From: Viscum album
Lineage: Eukaryota > Streptophyta > Magnoliopsida > Santalales > Viscaceae
Length of the DNA: 64,000 nt
NCBI GenBank assembly: GCA_963277665.1
Contig: OY728157.1
Location: forward strand, 367,364,067 to 367,428,066
Direction: 5' to 3'
The position numbers were made by a program, and so were the translations under genes. This document shows, in pieces, positions 13,381-28,062 of this stretch. Under the pieces are notes generated by a model. The model worked only from the letters and a program-made list of their open reading frames with translations, did no database searches and had not been told where the DNA came from. Within the stretch, counting starts at the first letter, position 1. Every line of letters begins with the position of its first letter.

Positions 13381-14741
13381 ATGGTTTATCTTTTAGTAGT
13401 CTATAAAAAATCCTCTAACCCCCATCTCTCTTTTTGGAAATTATCATTATTGTTCCCTAAGAAGATACACTAGGCCAGATGATCTTGTCCTCTATCTGAT
13501 TTTTGATCTTGAACCTTAACCAACAAAACATTATGGGTTATATATTATTTTGACTTATTAAGGGGGAGATAACCCCATCTATAACATTATCCCAAAATTA
13601 ACATCAAATTGAGTGGGTAGTGTCACAACTTCATCGTGGAAAAATTCTAAAAACTACTCTATCAATATTGGATACTCTAGAACCAATTTTGACAATTAAA
13701 ATTTCAAAAAGTATGATCAAAGAGGCAACAAAACCTTCCATATATCTAATAATTTCTCTCACCAACTAACACTAATCACAATCCTTACACATATAATGTT
13801 ACTTTTCTATCAGATGTAATCAACAACTGTACACTTGTAGTATAACCAATCCATTTCATGGATAACATCATATGGCTATATATAAAATATGAATAAATAA
13901 CCAATTGACTAATTCTATCCCATCATCAGTATACCCCCACCCCCACATCAAATATCCAATCCTACACTCTTTATAGAAAAGATAACACCAGGTTTAGAGG
14001 AATTATCTCTACCTAGGGTTCTATTTCTCATAGTTGTGTAGGTGAAATAATGGATTTTGAAGCTCTAAAATAGAACATCATAAAAACTAAGGATGATGAT
14101 TATTTTTTCGTAGCATGGAGAACATGTAGTTCCTTTTTATATAGAAACATTTTGGTATGTATTTTTCTATTCCACACTCATTTTCCATACTATTGATAAC
14201 CTCTATAACCATGAACCAATCTTAGAAACTAAAGAGATTGACTATCAAAGGGAGGGACTCGAAAAACTCAATATCATATAATATAATCTTTGACTACTAA
14301 ATTTACTATTGAACAAGCACTGATGGTCACTACTACTAATATTAATGTGATATAAACAAAAAATAATACTATGGAAAAAAACAATTAATTTCCTCTGATG
14401 TTGTATTAACCTCCCCAAGTGGCTTGAAACTAATATTGAGTGTGACCAAGAACACCACATGTGTAAATCATGAATAAAGGGCCCTTGATGGGTTACTGGG
14501 AACTGATATACTCAAAATTGATTGAGATAAATCATATAGGTTGACTCCATTTCAGTGGGATCCCAAAAAACATGAATTCTTGGGATTCCCCATCTGAAGC
14601 ACTACACCTCAATAACCTCTATTGACCACTTTTTGAAGGAATTACTCCCTATTAGTTCATATAATTAATTTTTTATTATTTATTTTTCACTTATATGTAA
14701 ATAGGATGTGTAAATGGCAGGACATGATTTAGATTTATTGA
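13381..14741 (-). pseudogene. Older minus-strand gypsy debris with protease motif
   Basis: At 13816-13873 the minus strand reads Y-D-V-I-H-E-M-D-W-L-Y-Y-K-C-T-V-V-D. This corresponds to the DVILGMDWL block of a Ty3/gypsy protease, with LG changed to HE. Near 14560-14612 the minus strand has C-F-R-W-G, possibly a nucleocapsid knuckle with its second Cys (TGT) now TGG. RT should follow to the left, but that side holds the putative CACTA repeats and G1, so this fragment is truncated. Frames are broken throughout. Open stretches at 14245-14460 and 14735-14983 have no recognisable product. Confidence 0.5.
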
Positions 14742-17083
14742 TGTAAGGACTCCTTATAATTCCATGTTATATATTCCTCATTAAAAAAATGTTCAAGAAC
14801 TATGAAAAACATATCTTTACACCAGATCCAAAATCTAGCATTCCCATGATCACTCCCAAAATAGAGTGTAATTCTAACCGATTTACTACATTCTAGATCA
14901 CTAACATGAACTCTATATGAAAATCTATCTATTAAATGATAAAAAGAAACAATTTCCACCTCCCGCTCTCCAAGATACGACATCCAGCACCGACAGATTT
15001 AACCTCACATATGACTAATCAATAGTAGAACCTAGTTCATAGATTGGAATCAAATAATTATGATGGTTATCTAAATATACTATAGCTAGTGATCCATCTC
15101 TATATCCAAAACGATTCACTTATACTTTCTTATACATTGAAAAAATAATGTATACTATATATTTTAAAACAGCATAACCTCTTTATTATGTTTGATACAT
15201 TGACGATCAAAGATAGTATCATACTAAAACACTCCTCTTTGAATTTTACATAGGCGATGACCACGATCCATTTCCTGAGAGAAAATTAAAAGGAATCCAA
15301 AATCCCAATAACATGGAAATTATTAATTTTCATTTATTTGATTTTTTTTATTTCCTTACACCACACCATTTGATCAAAAAGTTAAATAAAGAATGATTAA
15401 TTTACCTATCCAATGTATTTACCATACTAATATCATCACATAACATAGAACAATATGACATATTAAGGATCTTTCTTTGGATCATATAGGGACTTAAATC
15501 CTATGTCCCATATTTTATCACTTTCTTAAATCATGAGATAAGCTCAACAGACACAATTTACCTGTTAACCCTTTTAATCCTCACAAGTTCATAGCCCCAT
15601 GATCCATCCCATTTCTGTACGAAAATATTTCTTATTGATCTATCATTTATCCCCTATTAATGGTACCCCAAATGGGATAGATATAAAGAGAATTAATAAC
15701 TCATGAACACCGCCTCTAATATTCCTCAGGTTGTTAACTAACACTACATCTATAAAACATATAATGGGATGTATAAACCTTATAAAACAAATCATAGACA
15801 ATAAAAAAATATTTTAAACCCACTATTCGACACCATGTAACATAAACATAAAATAAAAATCATATCAAAATTCATGTCAAGTGATACAAACAAAACTCTG
15901 AAATAATATAGTACCAAGGGAAATCCAATTTCAAAAAATACATAACAAATCAAACCCCTATTCTAGGATTTTTCAAATTATTCTCTGATATCCTCATAGA
16001 AACCAATAAAATAGTTTTTATATGTATAGGGGGAGCATAAAATGTACACTCAGTATGATAAAACACAAGGTCACTCATGAAAATTTGATAATAGAATATT
16101 AGTATTCTAATTAATGAAAAACATAACTAACTATAATCAAACAAGGATAAATAATTCACATTAACCTTATTGAGGCTCACTTATCATGTAAAATAAGAAT
16201 AATAGTATGGTAATATAATATAATATAACTCATGGTTTCCCATAACCATATCCCAATTGATTGTTATTTTTTCACAACATCGTTACCATTCATTTATCTC
16301 CTATAAAAAAGTAGGGTATCATAAAAATTAAAATAATTACCCTTGTGAACCTATACAAACACGAATAACTCCCACTATGAAACATTCAAGCAATTTCCCC
16401 ACCAATTGTTAATCCATAATCTATTATAACCACCACTAACTAAGCCATCATCTCTTCATATCACCACAACATGATCCATAACCAATGGTAATCAACACCA
16501 ATGGATTTATCATCTCTAGGTATCTCCACCACATTATCCTTTATATCATGTAATCAAAAACCACTGAGAAATAATCAAGAAGAATCTCCACTAACTGAGC
16601 CATCATCTCTATGTATCTCCATAAACTAAAACATCATATCTATTACTAAGGATATATAATGGAAAACACCTGTAACCTAAACCCCTTGTTGATTTTCAAT
16701 AATAAATGCACAAATCCTTTGGGGTGACATTAGAAATCACATGAAAATAAGCGTTTAATAGTAACAGATAATACATTTCATAAGGCCTAACATTAAAAAA
16801 TCTATAATAACCCCCAACACAACCAAATCACACAATGACATCATCCAAAAAATATTGGAAACTCTAACACCTAATCAATATAAAAAACAAATAAACAAAT
16901 ATCCATAAATTAGATAGGGATTTTCACTATGAAACATTTTATATCTCCTCACCGAAAGAACATCCTCTATTTGATATTTCATCTCAAACTCTAAGAATTT
17001 TTTATTAATACATCTCTTGATGGCCCCAAAACCCAAATAATAACATATTAAATGTTAGAAATTTTAGTACCATTACACTAAAT
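14742..17083 (-). repeat. Possible LTR or leader of the same debris
   Basis: On the plus strand this begins TGTAAGGACTCC, like the inner edge of G1's right LTR, and a possible outer edge is CCATTACA at 17083. The size (~2.3 kb) and C-rich plus strand suit an LTR of a minus-strand gypsy element. No partner LTR or PBS was found, and the gap to the protease motif is too short for a complete gag. So the boundaries are guesses. Confidence 0.3.
16432..16645. repeat. Degenerate short repeats, CCATCATCTCT family
   Basis: Three to four spaced copies of a motif close to ACTGAGCCATCATCTCTATG followed by TATCTCCA. They lie at about 16432-16470, 16505-16530 and 16588-16620, with a weaker one from 16621. 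Spacing is about 70-85 bases. Probably decayed repeats inside an LTR. Confidence 0.45.
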
Positions 17084-19749
17084 TTCTCTGAATATAAAAA
17101 ATAATAGGATACAACATTTTAGTGGAACAATAAATCACATAAACTATACAAATTATATTTCCAAAAAAATCAACAAATACAAATTGATTATAAATTTTGT
17201 GGTCATTTTATTGTAGTACAAATCATAAGACCAAATCAAAATTTTAAAATAATTTAGAAATTACGAATGATAAAATATTTTAATTAATAATTTTCTCAAA
17301 TATTTTTAAAATATTCTGAAAAAACTAGTAGCACATTCAGACATAATGAACATTCACAATAAATGATAAATTAATATAAATACAATAATAAATCATATAA
17401 TTAATTAAAAAATTTAAAATTGATTACTTGGATCTAAAAATATATGGACTGGACCAAATTAAACCTTGTATACATGACAAGTATACTTGTTACAATCTAA
17501 TAAAATTTTTCAATTATGATTCAACATAGAAAAACCGTAAAATTAAATTTTCTATTTAATTTATTTATAAATATTATTAATGAAAAAGAAATAAATACAT
17601 AACATAATTTAAAATTCCAATGTATAAAGTGAGATACAAATTTTTCTGTTGTTTTCAGTAAAAATATATTGTGCTTCAAATACGAATTTAATTTAAATGA
17701 TATAATTTCTTTTATTTACATGGAATTCAAAACAATGTATCCTTTCAAAACTATTTTGTAACCTAAATCACATGGAATTAAATGTATCTCTTCAATTAAG
17801 ATATTTAATATATGTAGTTATAATCATACATGGAAAATTCCTGTTTTACCACATGATTAAAAAAATTAAATTTCACCAATAGGATAGATAATAAAAATTT
17901 AACAAATCATGATGTATTTGAAAGAGTCATTTGGTGGTTTATGGTTTTTATATAGTTCATATTTAAAATTAACGGAAAAATAATGTATTTTGACTCTTAT
18001 AATTATACTTAATAAAATTATTATGAAATTTTATAAATATTCCCTCACACAATTTACCTTAAAAACGATGACTCATTAAATTCTATTTCCATCTATATTT
18101 GAGTCATGAGTCAAAAGAATTAATGCAATATATAATTTAATTATAATTCTCTATTTTCTCTATCATTTTATAGGGAATTTTTTAAATTTTCATTTTAATA
18201 TATTTTTAGGATAATGGGATGATAATGATGAATAAAATGAGAAAATATATACTAGTCTAATTTTCTATATTCATATATACAAAAAAATGGTTTGTTCACC
18301 CCTTAACATTTAAAAATAATTCCTAGTTTTCATTACCTTTTTCATATCAATTTACCAATTTGGGTAATGTCTCTTAATAAATTCACATGAAGTCCCATTT
18401 TCAATGTAACTATATAAATATTTATCTTAATACATTATGAGTGATGGTGGGTAATGGTAGAATGTCTTATAGGTTTTTTGAAAAAATATAACATTTCATA
18501 TAATTTTACAATCATAAAATGGATTGAGATAATCGTATTTATCAAGGATAATATTATATTATATCAATGATTTATTTTAGAAGAATTAACTAAACAATGA
18601 TGTTTTAAAACATAATAAATTCATGTTCTAGTCCACAAAAAAAATCTAAAGTATTAGAAAAATGATTTCTGAATTTTTGAAAATACCACTTAGGATAGGG
18701 AAAATAATATTAACCTATACCTAGTGGGATTTAATTTTTAATATTAAGTTATAATTTATATAAATAACTCAAAAAAAATCACAAAAGGCTGAATGTTATG
18801 ATCAATAATTCGAAGTTTTGAGTATAAATTATAAGATCAAGATCATTATTGTGGACTCAAATTTGGAAAATTTATTTTGAGTGTTAAATTATGGCCAGTG
18901 ATGGGTTGAGAAAAATAAAAATTGAAAATATTAAAAGTGGAAGTAAATATTTCTTTTCTACAATCAAAATCATTAGAAAATGCAGAAATATAATATAAAA
19001 TGGAATTCTAGTTTCTTTTCAATCGAAAAATATGTTTTTCATTCCAAAGAATCTATAAAACTCAGTTTCTTAATGTTGATTTAAATTTTTAATGATAAAA
19101 GGATAATAAAAGTACATAAGTGAAATGGATATAAATACCTAGGATGTATATAATTGTTTATTGGCAACATTTTCTAGCAATGATTCCCCTATTTTTTATC
19201 CATAAATGATCTTGAAGATGGTGTTTAAGTAGCTTTCCTTGTGAAACCATTGAAAAGTAAAAATTTATCCACTAATTAAAAGAAAAAATAAATTATAGAA
19301 AAAGTAAAAAAATGGTGTTGCCTCCCCATAAGAATTACTATGATGCTACATATAACTTATTGGTACTAGTGCTCATCCATGTTCTATAGGTTGTTGAAAT
19401 TTATACTCAAAGAACCACAAAATACGATTATTTAATTTACCAAATATAGAACAAGAATGGGAGAATCCCATTAGAATAAAATAATTAATTATTATTTCAA
19501 ATGAATAAAGAAATTAAATGATATAAATGGGAAGTATGAATTAATTGGGAAAATCAAGTAGTTATGTATCATCCTTCATATATTTTGTTTGTTGTTCTTG
19601 TGTCACTAGTGGATTTGTGTCTTGAACTAACTCTATGTCACCACTGAAATTGGGAACAAATTTGATCCCTGACAAACTTAAAGACCATCCCTGTTTACCC
19701 TAGGTAGAAAAATATTTGATTTGGTTACCTGAATGAACTATATTTTAAG
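17084..19749. other. AT-rich region, nothing recognised
   Basis: About 2.7 kb without a convincing coding frame, RNA gene or repeat structure. Very low GC, with many homopolymer runs. Confidence 0.5.
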
Positions 19750-22119
19750 TTAAATTGTATCAATATTCATAAAAATTAATATCAAAAAATATCTAGTAAA
19801 AAATTATTTTGATTACAAATAACATTAATGTGATAATATTCTAGAGAATCCCTAAAATAAAAATAGATTATAGCTGTTCCGTTCTTTGATGAGACCCTTG
19901 AGAATCAATGATGATATTTCTTATATAAGTAGTTGTATGTCCAGGGTTAAATTATTTGACGGTTATCATAGTAAGTATACTATCAAGGTCATGTACTCAT
20001 AAGTTTATGATACTTCATTACATGAATTTCTCACTTTATGACCTCTAAGATATATGACCATGAAGAAGGACCCACCAATATGAATTCCAAATATTGGTGA
20101 CTCGTAATTATTTCTAGCTATGATTTTTTGTGATGAATCATAGAATATTATATTATTATTAAATAATATGATTATTCTTGTACCTAGATGTGTTACCTTA
20201 GAAACTGATTCCATATGTTCATGTTAAATTTAGGCATATTGGGTTCATCACGAGCAATGTTGTCACAAACCGGACTGGAATTTCATATAACCAACCCCCA
20301 AGACATATTATGGAAAGACCCAATGGGAATTCCCAATCATCATATGTTAGAATAATGTTGTTGGTAATCCGGAAACTCCATTAGGAATAATTGATCACAT
20401 GAGAACAAAATCTACAATAATTAAAATATTCCAAAACATTCATGAACAATAACTATAACATGTGAAATGAAAATAAATAAAAATAAAGGATAATTTAAAA
20501 AATATACATTTTAAAAAATAGTAAAGAATAAAAAATCCAGGGAGGGGAACCAATTGAAGAAAAAACCACCTTGTAGAATTTTTGTCGACACCAACCATGC
20601 CACCACCACTAATTCCTTCCAAAGTGGACACTAATATGAGTAACCCCCACCGCTACCAAAATAAAACATTCCTGTAACTGTATTGACTAAAACATTGTCT
20701 CAAACAGCATGAAGTGTATTGTAGTTTCTTACCTCAATTTTCTAGAAGGATCCCATAAGATGTTTCATATATAACCATTTTATGATAAATAAACATGTTA
20801 GTTTTGATAAATAAAAAAAATTAAATTTTAAAAAAATTGATATATCATTAAAAGTAAAGGTAAGGCTACAAGAGTAAATAGAAATAGGTAAAAAAAATAT
20901 ATCTACCAGGGAAAATCACTAAGAATCTAGGGTTAGTGGTGACCTAGTATCCACTTCCACTTAGAGAAAAATCCTTGTACACAAATTTCTAGTCTCCTTC
21001 TCGCTCCAACAAAGTCCCATCACCTTAATTATCAAGACATCATACACCTTTTGAGGGGGGTTTAAGAATTTTCAAAACCATAAAAAAAGAAGATATTAGA
21101 AACTATCCCTTTTTACAAACACGTAAATTTATAATTCTATTATAGAATAAAAAAATTATTTTTAAATCATCAAACAATAGTTAAACACGAAACCACCTAC
21201 TTATTCCCTTTAAAACACCCATATTTGATCAAAAACTTCAAGTTGAAACAATATAAGCTCTAAAGAAAGAAAGAACCCACCAAATCCATCAATAAACAAA
21301 CCAATTAAATAATACTAAATCCCTTATAGGTCAAAAAACACTTTTAGAAGAGGAAACCAAATAATGAAGAGATGAGATACTAAGAGAAAGGAAGAGGAGA
21401 TGAGAATAGAGACTTAATTAAAAGAACCATGAAGAACCAAGACCATATATACCAAAAAATGTAATCGAGAATGCAAGGAGGTGGATCAGAGATGTGCATA
21501 GGGTTGGAGAGGGTTGAACTTGGTAAATGATAGGCGTTATAATGTTATAATTAAGTAAGGGTATAATTAGATGTTGATATTTTTTAAATAATCTAGAAGT
21601 CCACACAGTTCAGATACATGACCTAACACATCATGAACCAACAATGTGAAACCACTATGAAATAAGAGGGGTCTACATGACTTTCTTGAGTGGGGAAAGA
21701 TATCATGCACCTAGCCATGTGGCTTTGACAATGCCTATGTATGGGCTGCATTGTTTTTACTAGGTCTGTAATATGGTTTTCCCTAACCATGGACACCTTC
21801 TATCAATATGAAACCCAAAATTTTTCTTAGAAACCCCCTAGGAACACTTATGAATATATAAAATACCAAAAAAATAGAAAATACATCAAAATAAACCCAA
21901 ATTTCTATAAATTCTTCCCCACCATGAAAATTTTCTTCCTTAATAAGTAAATATGTATTCTGATCATAGAATAACTGAGGGTACTGCTCCTCCACCCAAT
22001 AAATTCAGAAAATATGTATCATTCTAAAAATTAACATGTTTCCAACGAACTTGAACAAATGGAATGAAATCCCATTGAATTAATTTTATTATATATTCAA
22101 CTATCCACATTTTGTTACA
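19750..22119 (-). repeat. G3 3' LTR (left)
   Basis: About 2.3 kb. It ends TTTTGTTACA at 22119 on the plus strand, and its right-LTR counterpart ends TGTGTTACT at 39714. Shared blocks with the right LTR include GACA(C/T)...ATGAGTAAC near 20630 and 27175, the AATCATCAAA block near 21164, and ATAATGAAGAGATGAG near 21361. The left edge is approximate. Confidence 0.7.
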
Positions 22120-22539
22120 TAGTTACTAAGAGATCAGGTTCATGCTCTAGCTCTTACCAATTCAAAATGTGAGATGAGTCTAGCTTATAATTATTTAATT
22201 ATGTAACATAGGACATGTCATTGATTCAAATTTACAAGGATGGAAATTGTAGGTTTTATTCCACCACATATATCCTTTCAATAATCCAGAATGGTCATGC
22301 AAACCTAGATGAGATCATACGCTTTTGACTAAGATTATAGTGTCCTAAACGAGGTGTCACCATTAGATTCACGCAATCAGCTTTGGAAAATTCCAAACCA
22401 TTATGCCACTGACTAAGATGTTACATACAATGGATCTGAAAAATCAACCATAATTAGATGATAATGTAAAATTTATAGATTTCTCCTACACTCGACTCGA
22501 ACCCATCCAAAAATTCTATCCCACATCTATCTTGCATTG

Positions 22540-23300
22540 AGTTGACTAATATGATCAACTATAAAATGATTCTAATGGTTTAATCTTTATTGATGATTGA
22601 TAACTATTATTGTAAGAAATTTTTTCAATTTTATGGTAATTATTCTAAGTTCCACCAAATCAGAACATGCACAGACATGTCATATATTCAAAAAGTAGGT
22701 TGTATCATTATATTCGATCATTCTTTTATGGATTGTATGACATACCATGCCTAAATTATGACCCCATCACATTTGAAATTCCATCCCAAAACCATGAGTT
22801 TAAATGGTGGTACATTTCTGTAGTGCCAGAAGATGACATTCCATGAAGAGTCACAATTTCACAATCATTGAATAATCCAAATTATTCGACTTTAGATAAA
22901 TCATGTATCAAAATAAAATGACAATATTTGATTAATTGATCAAAATCCAACTAAATTGAATTTTTTCTAGGGGTACTAGGGAAGACAATGATTAAATAAA
23001 AGGAAAATTCATCCCACATATGTAAAGGAATAGGATGCGGATATAATAGTCATGAGGGATCCTAGTTCATGTGGTTAATCTACTGAAATAAATAACAATA
23101 GTACAAAAAAAGTATCACACATCTCATTCCTAGCCACCAAAAATAGAGATGCACATAATAATAAATATTGGTCCAACCAGGATGGATGAATAAGTTGGAT
23201 TAGTGGTTGTCCTGCTACACCATCATCCATAGAGAGAAGGACATAGTGAAACATCCCATGAATTAAATAATTCTTATAGGGGATATCAACCATGCATTAT
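22540..23300 (-). pseudogene. G3 integrase remnant
   Basis: At about 23118-23195 the minus strand reads IHPGWTNIYYYVHLYFWWLG followed by MR, which is the HPG.T.MY...YFWW.GM block of the HHCC domain. At about 22560-22636 it reads LKKFSYNNSYQSSIKIKPLE, the end of the catalytic core (EF.YNNSY.SSI.MAP.EAL in the family). The catalytic Asp and Glu positions between them fall in broken sequence. It follows RNase H and precedes the left LTR, as expected. Confidence 0.8.
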
Positions 23301-23430
23301 GATCAATCCCATTATTTAAGAGATTCATAGATCATTGGAGGAGATCACCTTTAGGATGTTCCAATATGATGAGTTCAATAAGGGAGGGTGTCATTTAAAT
23401 TATAGTAATGAACATGCTGCCAAAATGGAC

Positions 23431-23900
23431 CTAATTTTCTAGATAAATTCGTGTGAGGAGTCTTATCATAGTCCACTCATTACTAGAATCCTTTAGATCC
23501 CAATTCAACAATTTACTTCTTAAAGGATAAAAAATAACATTTCTTACATGGGATATAGATGATATTGAAGTTGAAACCCTATAGGTACTCAAACAATTTC
23601 CTCTTTTTAGGTTCAAATCCACTTTGGATAAAATTTAACCTACATTTTATAGTTTGACATGTGTTTAGTAATTTTTCTCATGTGTTTGGAGTTGGTGAAG
23701 GACACAAGTGACCACATGGACAACCGAAAGGTTCCTAGACCCCTACCTCAAATGCGAATTATCGTTATATACAACATAAACCTTTCTAGACTAACATAAA
23801 TTTAGGATGGTGGAAGTTATCAACTACCTCTTGAGATCATTGAACGATACATGAAATTCTAGATTCAAAAAAAACTTCACCCCTTTCTAGGTGAGATCCA
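23431..23900 (-). pseudogene. G3 RNase H remnant
   Basis: Around 23640-23695 the minus strand reads HQLQTHEKNY, a stop, then THVKL, equivalent to the SRQL..HE.NYPTHDLEL block of gypsy RNase H. The open stretch 23431-23622 continues with LNLKRGNCLSTY and SHVRNVIF, matching the domain's C-terminal ELN.RQRRW and HPGK.NVVADALS blocks with many substitutions. The open stretch begins just after a stop and is not an independent gene. Confidence 0.65.
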
Positions 23901-24182
23901 TTTTTGGAAAATGAAACTAGAAGAAATCCATGACAAATACTTTATAGTATCGTTTCAAGACTATGGATATTCTAATATCAAAGACATACCTCAACTCCTC
24001 CGATGTAATTAAAACATTAATTTCATTTTGATCAAATGAAAACCATTGTTCTAATATCACATAACTGAGAATTATAGCTTCTTAGATTGTAAAACATCAC
24101 ATGGAGAGATTTTAATAAACCTGATGATCTAACAACATGACCAATACAATCCTCAAGAACTAACTATGATAAGATTCTACTT

Positions 24183-24770
24183 TAGAATAATCTAGGACAT
24201 CATCTCCAAACCCTAAAAAAAGTGTCAAGGTATGTATGAATCACCTAGTTCTGGAGAGAGCTAAAAATAAATGGAGCATTCATCAGTCGGAATGGAATAA
24301 CAAAATATTCAAAGTGTTTTTTACCAACATTGTAATGTTATCTTATGAATGTTGGATTCTGTTAACCAAATCTAATGATACCCAGAGTATAGGTCAATCA
24401 TGTAAAACCACTTTATTACCTTAAATAAATTAAAGTCTTCATCAATGTGGTGAAATTTAAAGAAATTTATGTTTAACCTATTCATCTTATGTTAAGAGAT
24501 ATATTACCAGAGAGTTCCACTGTCATCTTTAGAAAAGATAAATGTAGTTTCCTAATGTGAGGTGCTTGGGAAAATGAACCCTTTGGATTTCAAATAATGT
24601 TACTATATCTTTAATTCTCTAATATCAATAGGGACTATATGATATGAGGGAATAAGTATAATCTATTCCCATAGTAAAAAATTGATAGGGTACTCCACAT
24701 CCTATTCGAGAGGTAAACCTGAAATGTAATCTAAAAATACCTCTATAGAATAATCAAATATTTGTGGGAT
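24183..24770 (-). pseudogene. G3 reverse transcriptase remnant
   Basis: Reading leftwards on the minus strand from 24770: VFLDYISGLPLE, then VEYPINFLLWE, IDIRELK, KGFIFPSTSH, FYMIDLYSGYH, HFEYFVIPFRLMNAP, and a catalytic segment F-G-D-D-V-L-D-Y-S-K at 24183-24212. This is a near-complete RT ladder, and both catalytic Asp are kept. Stops and frameshifts separate the pieces. The plus-strand open frame at 24236-24424 is only a shadow of this RT. Confidence 0.85.
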
Positions 24771-26440
24771 CCCATTTTTCAAATACATACTATAACATTC
24801 CAAAAATATTGTATATTCCTAGTATGGAAGTCTTCCTATCTCCGAATTTGGAGGTCCATCTCATTATGACCATGGATCCCATTCGACTTGAAGAACTAAT
24901 TAATCCCATCAAGATCCATGAATGTTACCAAACATTGATATAAATCAGTGAGAGAGTTAAAAATCATCATCTAATCCATTCCCTAGATTATATCAAAGAG
25001 TTACACTTATAGAACAAGGAAATCTGATTTCTAATCAGTCTTTGATAGGGTGATAACAAATCATATATATCTAAATCCATGCTCCCCCTTTTTCCTATAT
25101 GTGTATCCAACTATATGAAAAATGACATAATTTCATTAAAGAGTTTTATAGATGCACAAGTACCAGAAATGAATGAATTTGTTGAAATTGCATCAAATAA
25201 AGAATCATTTATATATGATGCAATTTGAAATCTACCTCAAACTATTGTGGGCCATGAATCATAATCCACTAGTACCAAATCCATAATATAATAATGATTT
25301 ATTTATACTGATATGTGTGGTCAACTATTGATTTTTGGGTTTAAATTATTCTGAGTTTATAAATAGAATGATCCTCTTTTTCCAGCATGCCCATCAATTC
25401 ATGTTCTATAGCCCTAGTTGCACCAGACAGATCTATTGATTCCTTGTTCACTATGAAGTATAATACATTTTGATAAAACGTAAAACTTATACATAATTAT
25501 AGTAAGTGATCTGGACATCCACATTTATGGAACAATTTATATAGAAATAGAAATGTGGAATTCATGTACTATGTCCACCAAAGATAATGAAATATGATAG
25601 TTCTAACACAAAAATATGTTGATGAAGTTGGTCGAAATAGGAATCTAGAGATGGAACCACTCATCCCTCCTTGCTCATATTGCATCTTCTTCATTTTAGA
25701 TATTCAATTTTTACCCTAAACCATATCTAGAACAATCCTAGAAAAACTATACGTACCATCCTAATTGATTCCACCATCAGGGATTGATCAACACCATTAT
25801 TATAAGACATCAACATGACTATGAGTCTTGTGACTGAATTTCTGGCCACAATCCCTTCTGAAACCATTAGTCATTAAACGGTTCCTTACATAATAAGTCT
25901 AGAGATAAATGTTCTAACTCTGAAAAATAGTCTTTATATTTAGATAATAAATTCATTCCTTGTTGAAGGTTTAGACACTCTTAAGTCTTACAAAGAGATA
26001 ATTTAATAGGACAGTACTACTAAATTAATATTATTATCAAATACTTCGTATCCAATTGATCATGATCCCCTTCTTAAACCAATGAATCCCACCACCTGTA
26101 GCTAGGCCATTCAATATAAATAGAACACAATTCAATTTTATGACATTAGGGGTCCTGAGGAACAGAACTATTCACTTAATATTCTCAAACTAGTCTTCCA
26201 CTTCCAATGGATCCATGGTTATCCAAAAATAAATTGGTTTATTATTGAGGAACTCTCAAGACCAATAAATTTTCAATCTTTTTTTAGTTTCCTTATCTCT
26301 ATTAAGTCAATATATCTCTCGCTCTGATCAAAATCATGGAAAACCTAAAACAGTACCTCAACTATTCTTTGGAAAATTGGTAAGATGGAACTATATACAG
26401 CCTCTTCTCGTTTCAACATGGGAGGCCTCTAGGGAGTTAT
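24771..26440 (-). pseudogene. G3 gag-protease region, too decayed to resolve
   Basis: By position this should encode gag and protease. I could not recognise a zinc knuckle or protease motif by eye. A weak PBS candidate is TGATACC at 26442-26448 (GGTATCA on the element strand), just inside the right LTR. Confidence 0.4.
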
Positions 26441-26444
26441 GATA

Positions 26445-28062
26445 CCTAAAAATTGAAAAAAAAATCAATACATAATCCCATATAGAAAACCAAGTAGTTA
26501 CATAATTTAAAATCTCTAAAAATAAAAATAAAAACAAATAAAAATAACAAGAAACAATTGAAACCACTCCCCTATACCATAATGTCAACGCCTAGACTAC
26601 AAGCTATACAATACACATGAGGGATGATTCAAAAAAATCTAGGTCATCCCATGGTGACCCATTTTCTATTATGAGGTGTATTGTCCAAACAACCCAAACA
26701 CAACTATATCCTTATGCCCCAACAATTATAGATCCTATCTAATTGGGAATAAAAAATTAGATTCCCCCAAATTATAGAAAAAATGAATGTGATAACATTT
26801 TTGAGGTATTGTCCTAGTCCTCCATGTGACCCAAAACCTAACCCGGTCCATGGGATGGCCTTCACAATGTTTATGATCCCCATGGTATGGAAATTAGTTC
26901 TTGGTCATTGTGTAACTTCATTGTGATTAGTGTTCCACATCAGAACAATAACTAACGACCTTACAAAAATCAAAAAACACTATAAACTACATCCATTACA
27001 CGCGAAACAAAAAATAACTAAAACAAAAGTATATGTTATGAATTTTAAATTTACAATCAGAGATTATAAAAACCAAAAAACGGAAGGGGATTAACTAGAT
27101 TAAAAAACCACCATTCACGTGTAGGTTATTACCCGTTATTGAACTACAACCCATACCTACCCAAGGGAAAACTGACATGAGTAACTACCACCTCTATACA
27201 AATAATCTCCCCAAACAAGAAAAGATGAAACACATTATATATACAATAGACCATGTATGTAAATTTTGAGCACACTTTTCCCATATCATCCTACCAAGTG
27301 TTCCATTCAAATCCAATATAAGATAACTAAATATTCAAGTTTTTGAAAATAGAAGAATATTTAATTTTTTTATTATAACAAGATATATCTTCCAATGCTT
27401 TGATAATGATATATGATAAAATGGGACTATGTAAAAACCATAAAAACCATGGTCAATACATATGTATCTAAGGTTTGAGGCGACATAAGATCCTTGTACA
27501 ATTGATGATCAATTGATGACATAATGGTCCATCTCCATCTTTTTCCGACAACTCCTATCATAAATGTTTTTTTGGTGTTTTATCATTAAAATGCTAGGTA
27601 ATGTGGGTTATTCCTTCTATATTTGTCTTTTCGCTCCTACTTACTTTCACATGGTTCTCATGTGCTTCACCTCATTTATCAATCAATGAAGACGTCATAA
27701 TTTCTCAAGAAATCAAACACCATTTTATGGGTTTTATCCTTTTCAAAACAATCCACACATTAATACATTAGAAACCACCCATTTTCACATAGAAAAAATT
27801 AGTGTGCATTTATAAAAAAAGAAATGAGTATTTAAATCATCAAATAATTTCTAAACGTGGAACCAACTATATATTTCATGGAAACCACCCAAATATTGGT
27901 GAAAACCACAATACTATTCATGATAAGATCCTATGGAAGAAATAGAAAAACCAAAACCATCCTGAAACAAACCAATGAAATAATATTGAACACATTTAAA
28001 GTTGAAAAAACTATTGGGGGGAGGAAACCCCTTAAATAATAGAGATGAGTTTTCAAGTCCAT
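26445..28062 (-). repeat. G3 5' LTR (right), first part
   Basis: Aligns with the left LTR up to the ATAG-AGATGAG block at 28038-28049, matching ATGAAGAGATGAG at 21364-21376. Then the homology stops where G2 begins. It resumes at about 38993. Confidence 0.7.

Noticed and set aside
14735..14983. An 82-codon minus-strand frame as a gene
   Set aside because: No recognisable motif, begins in an LTR-like repeat, and neighbouring sequence is decayed retroelement.
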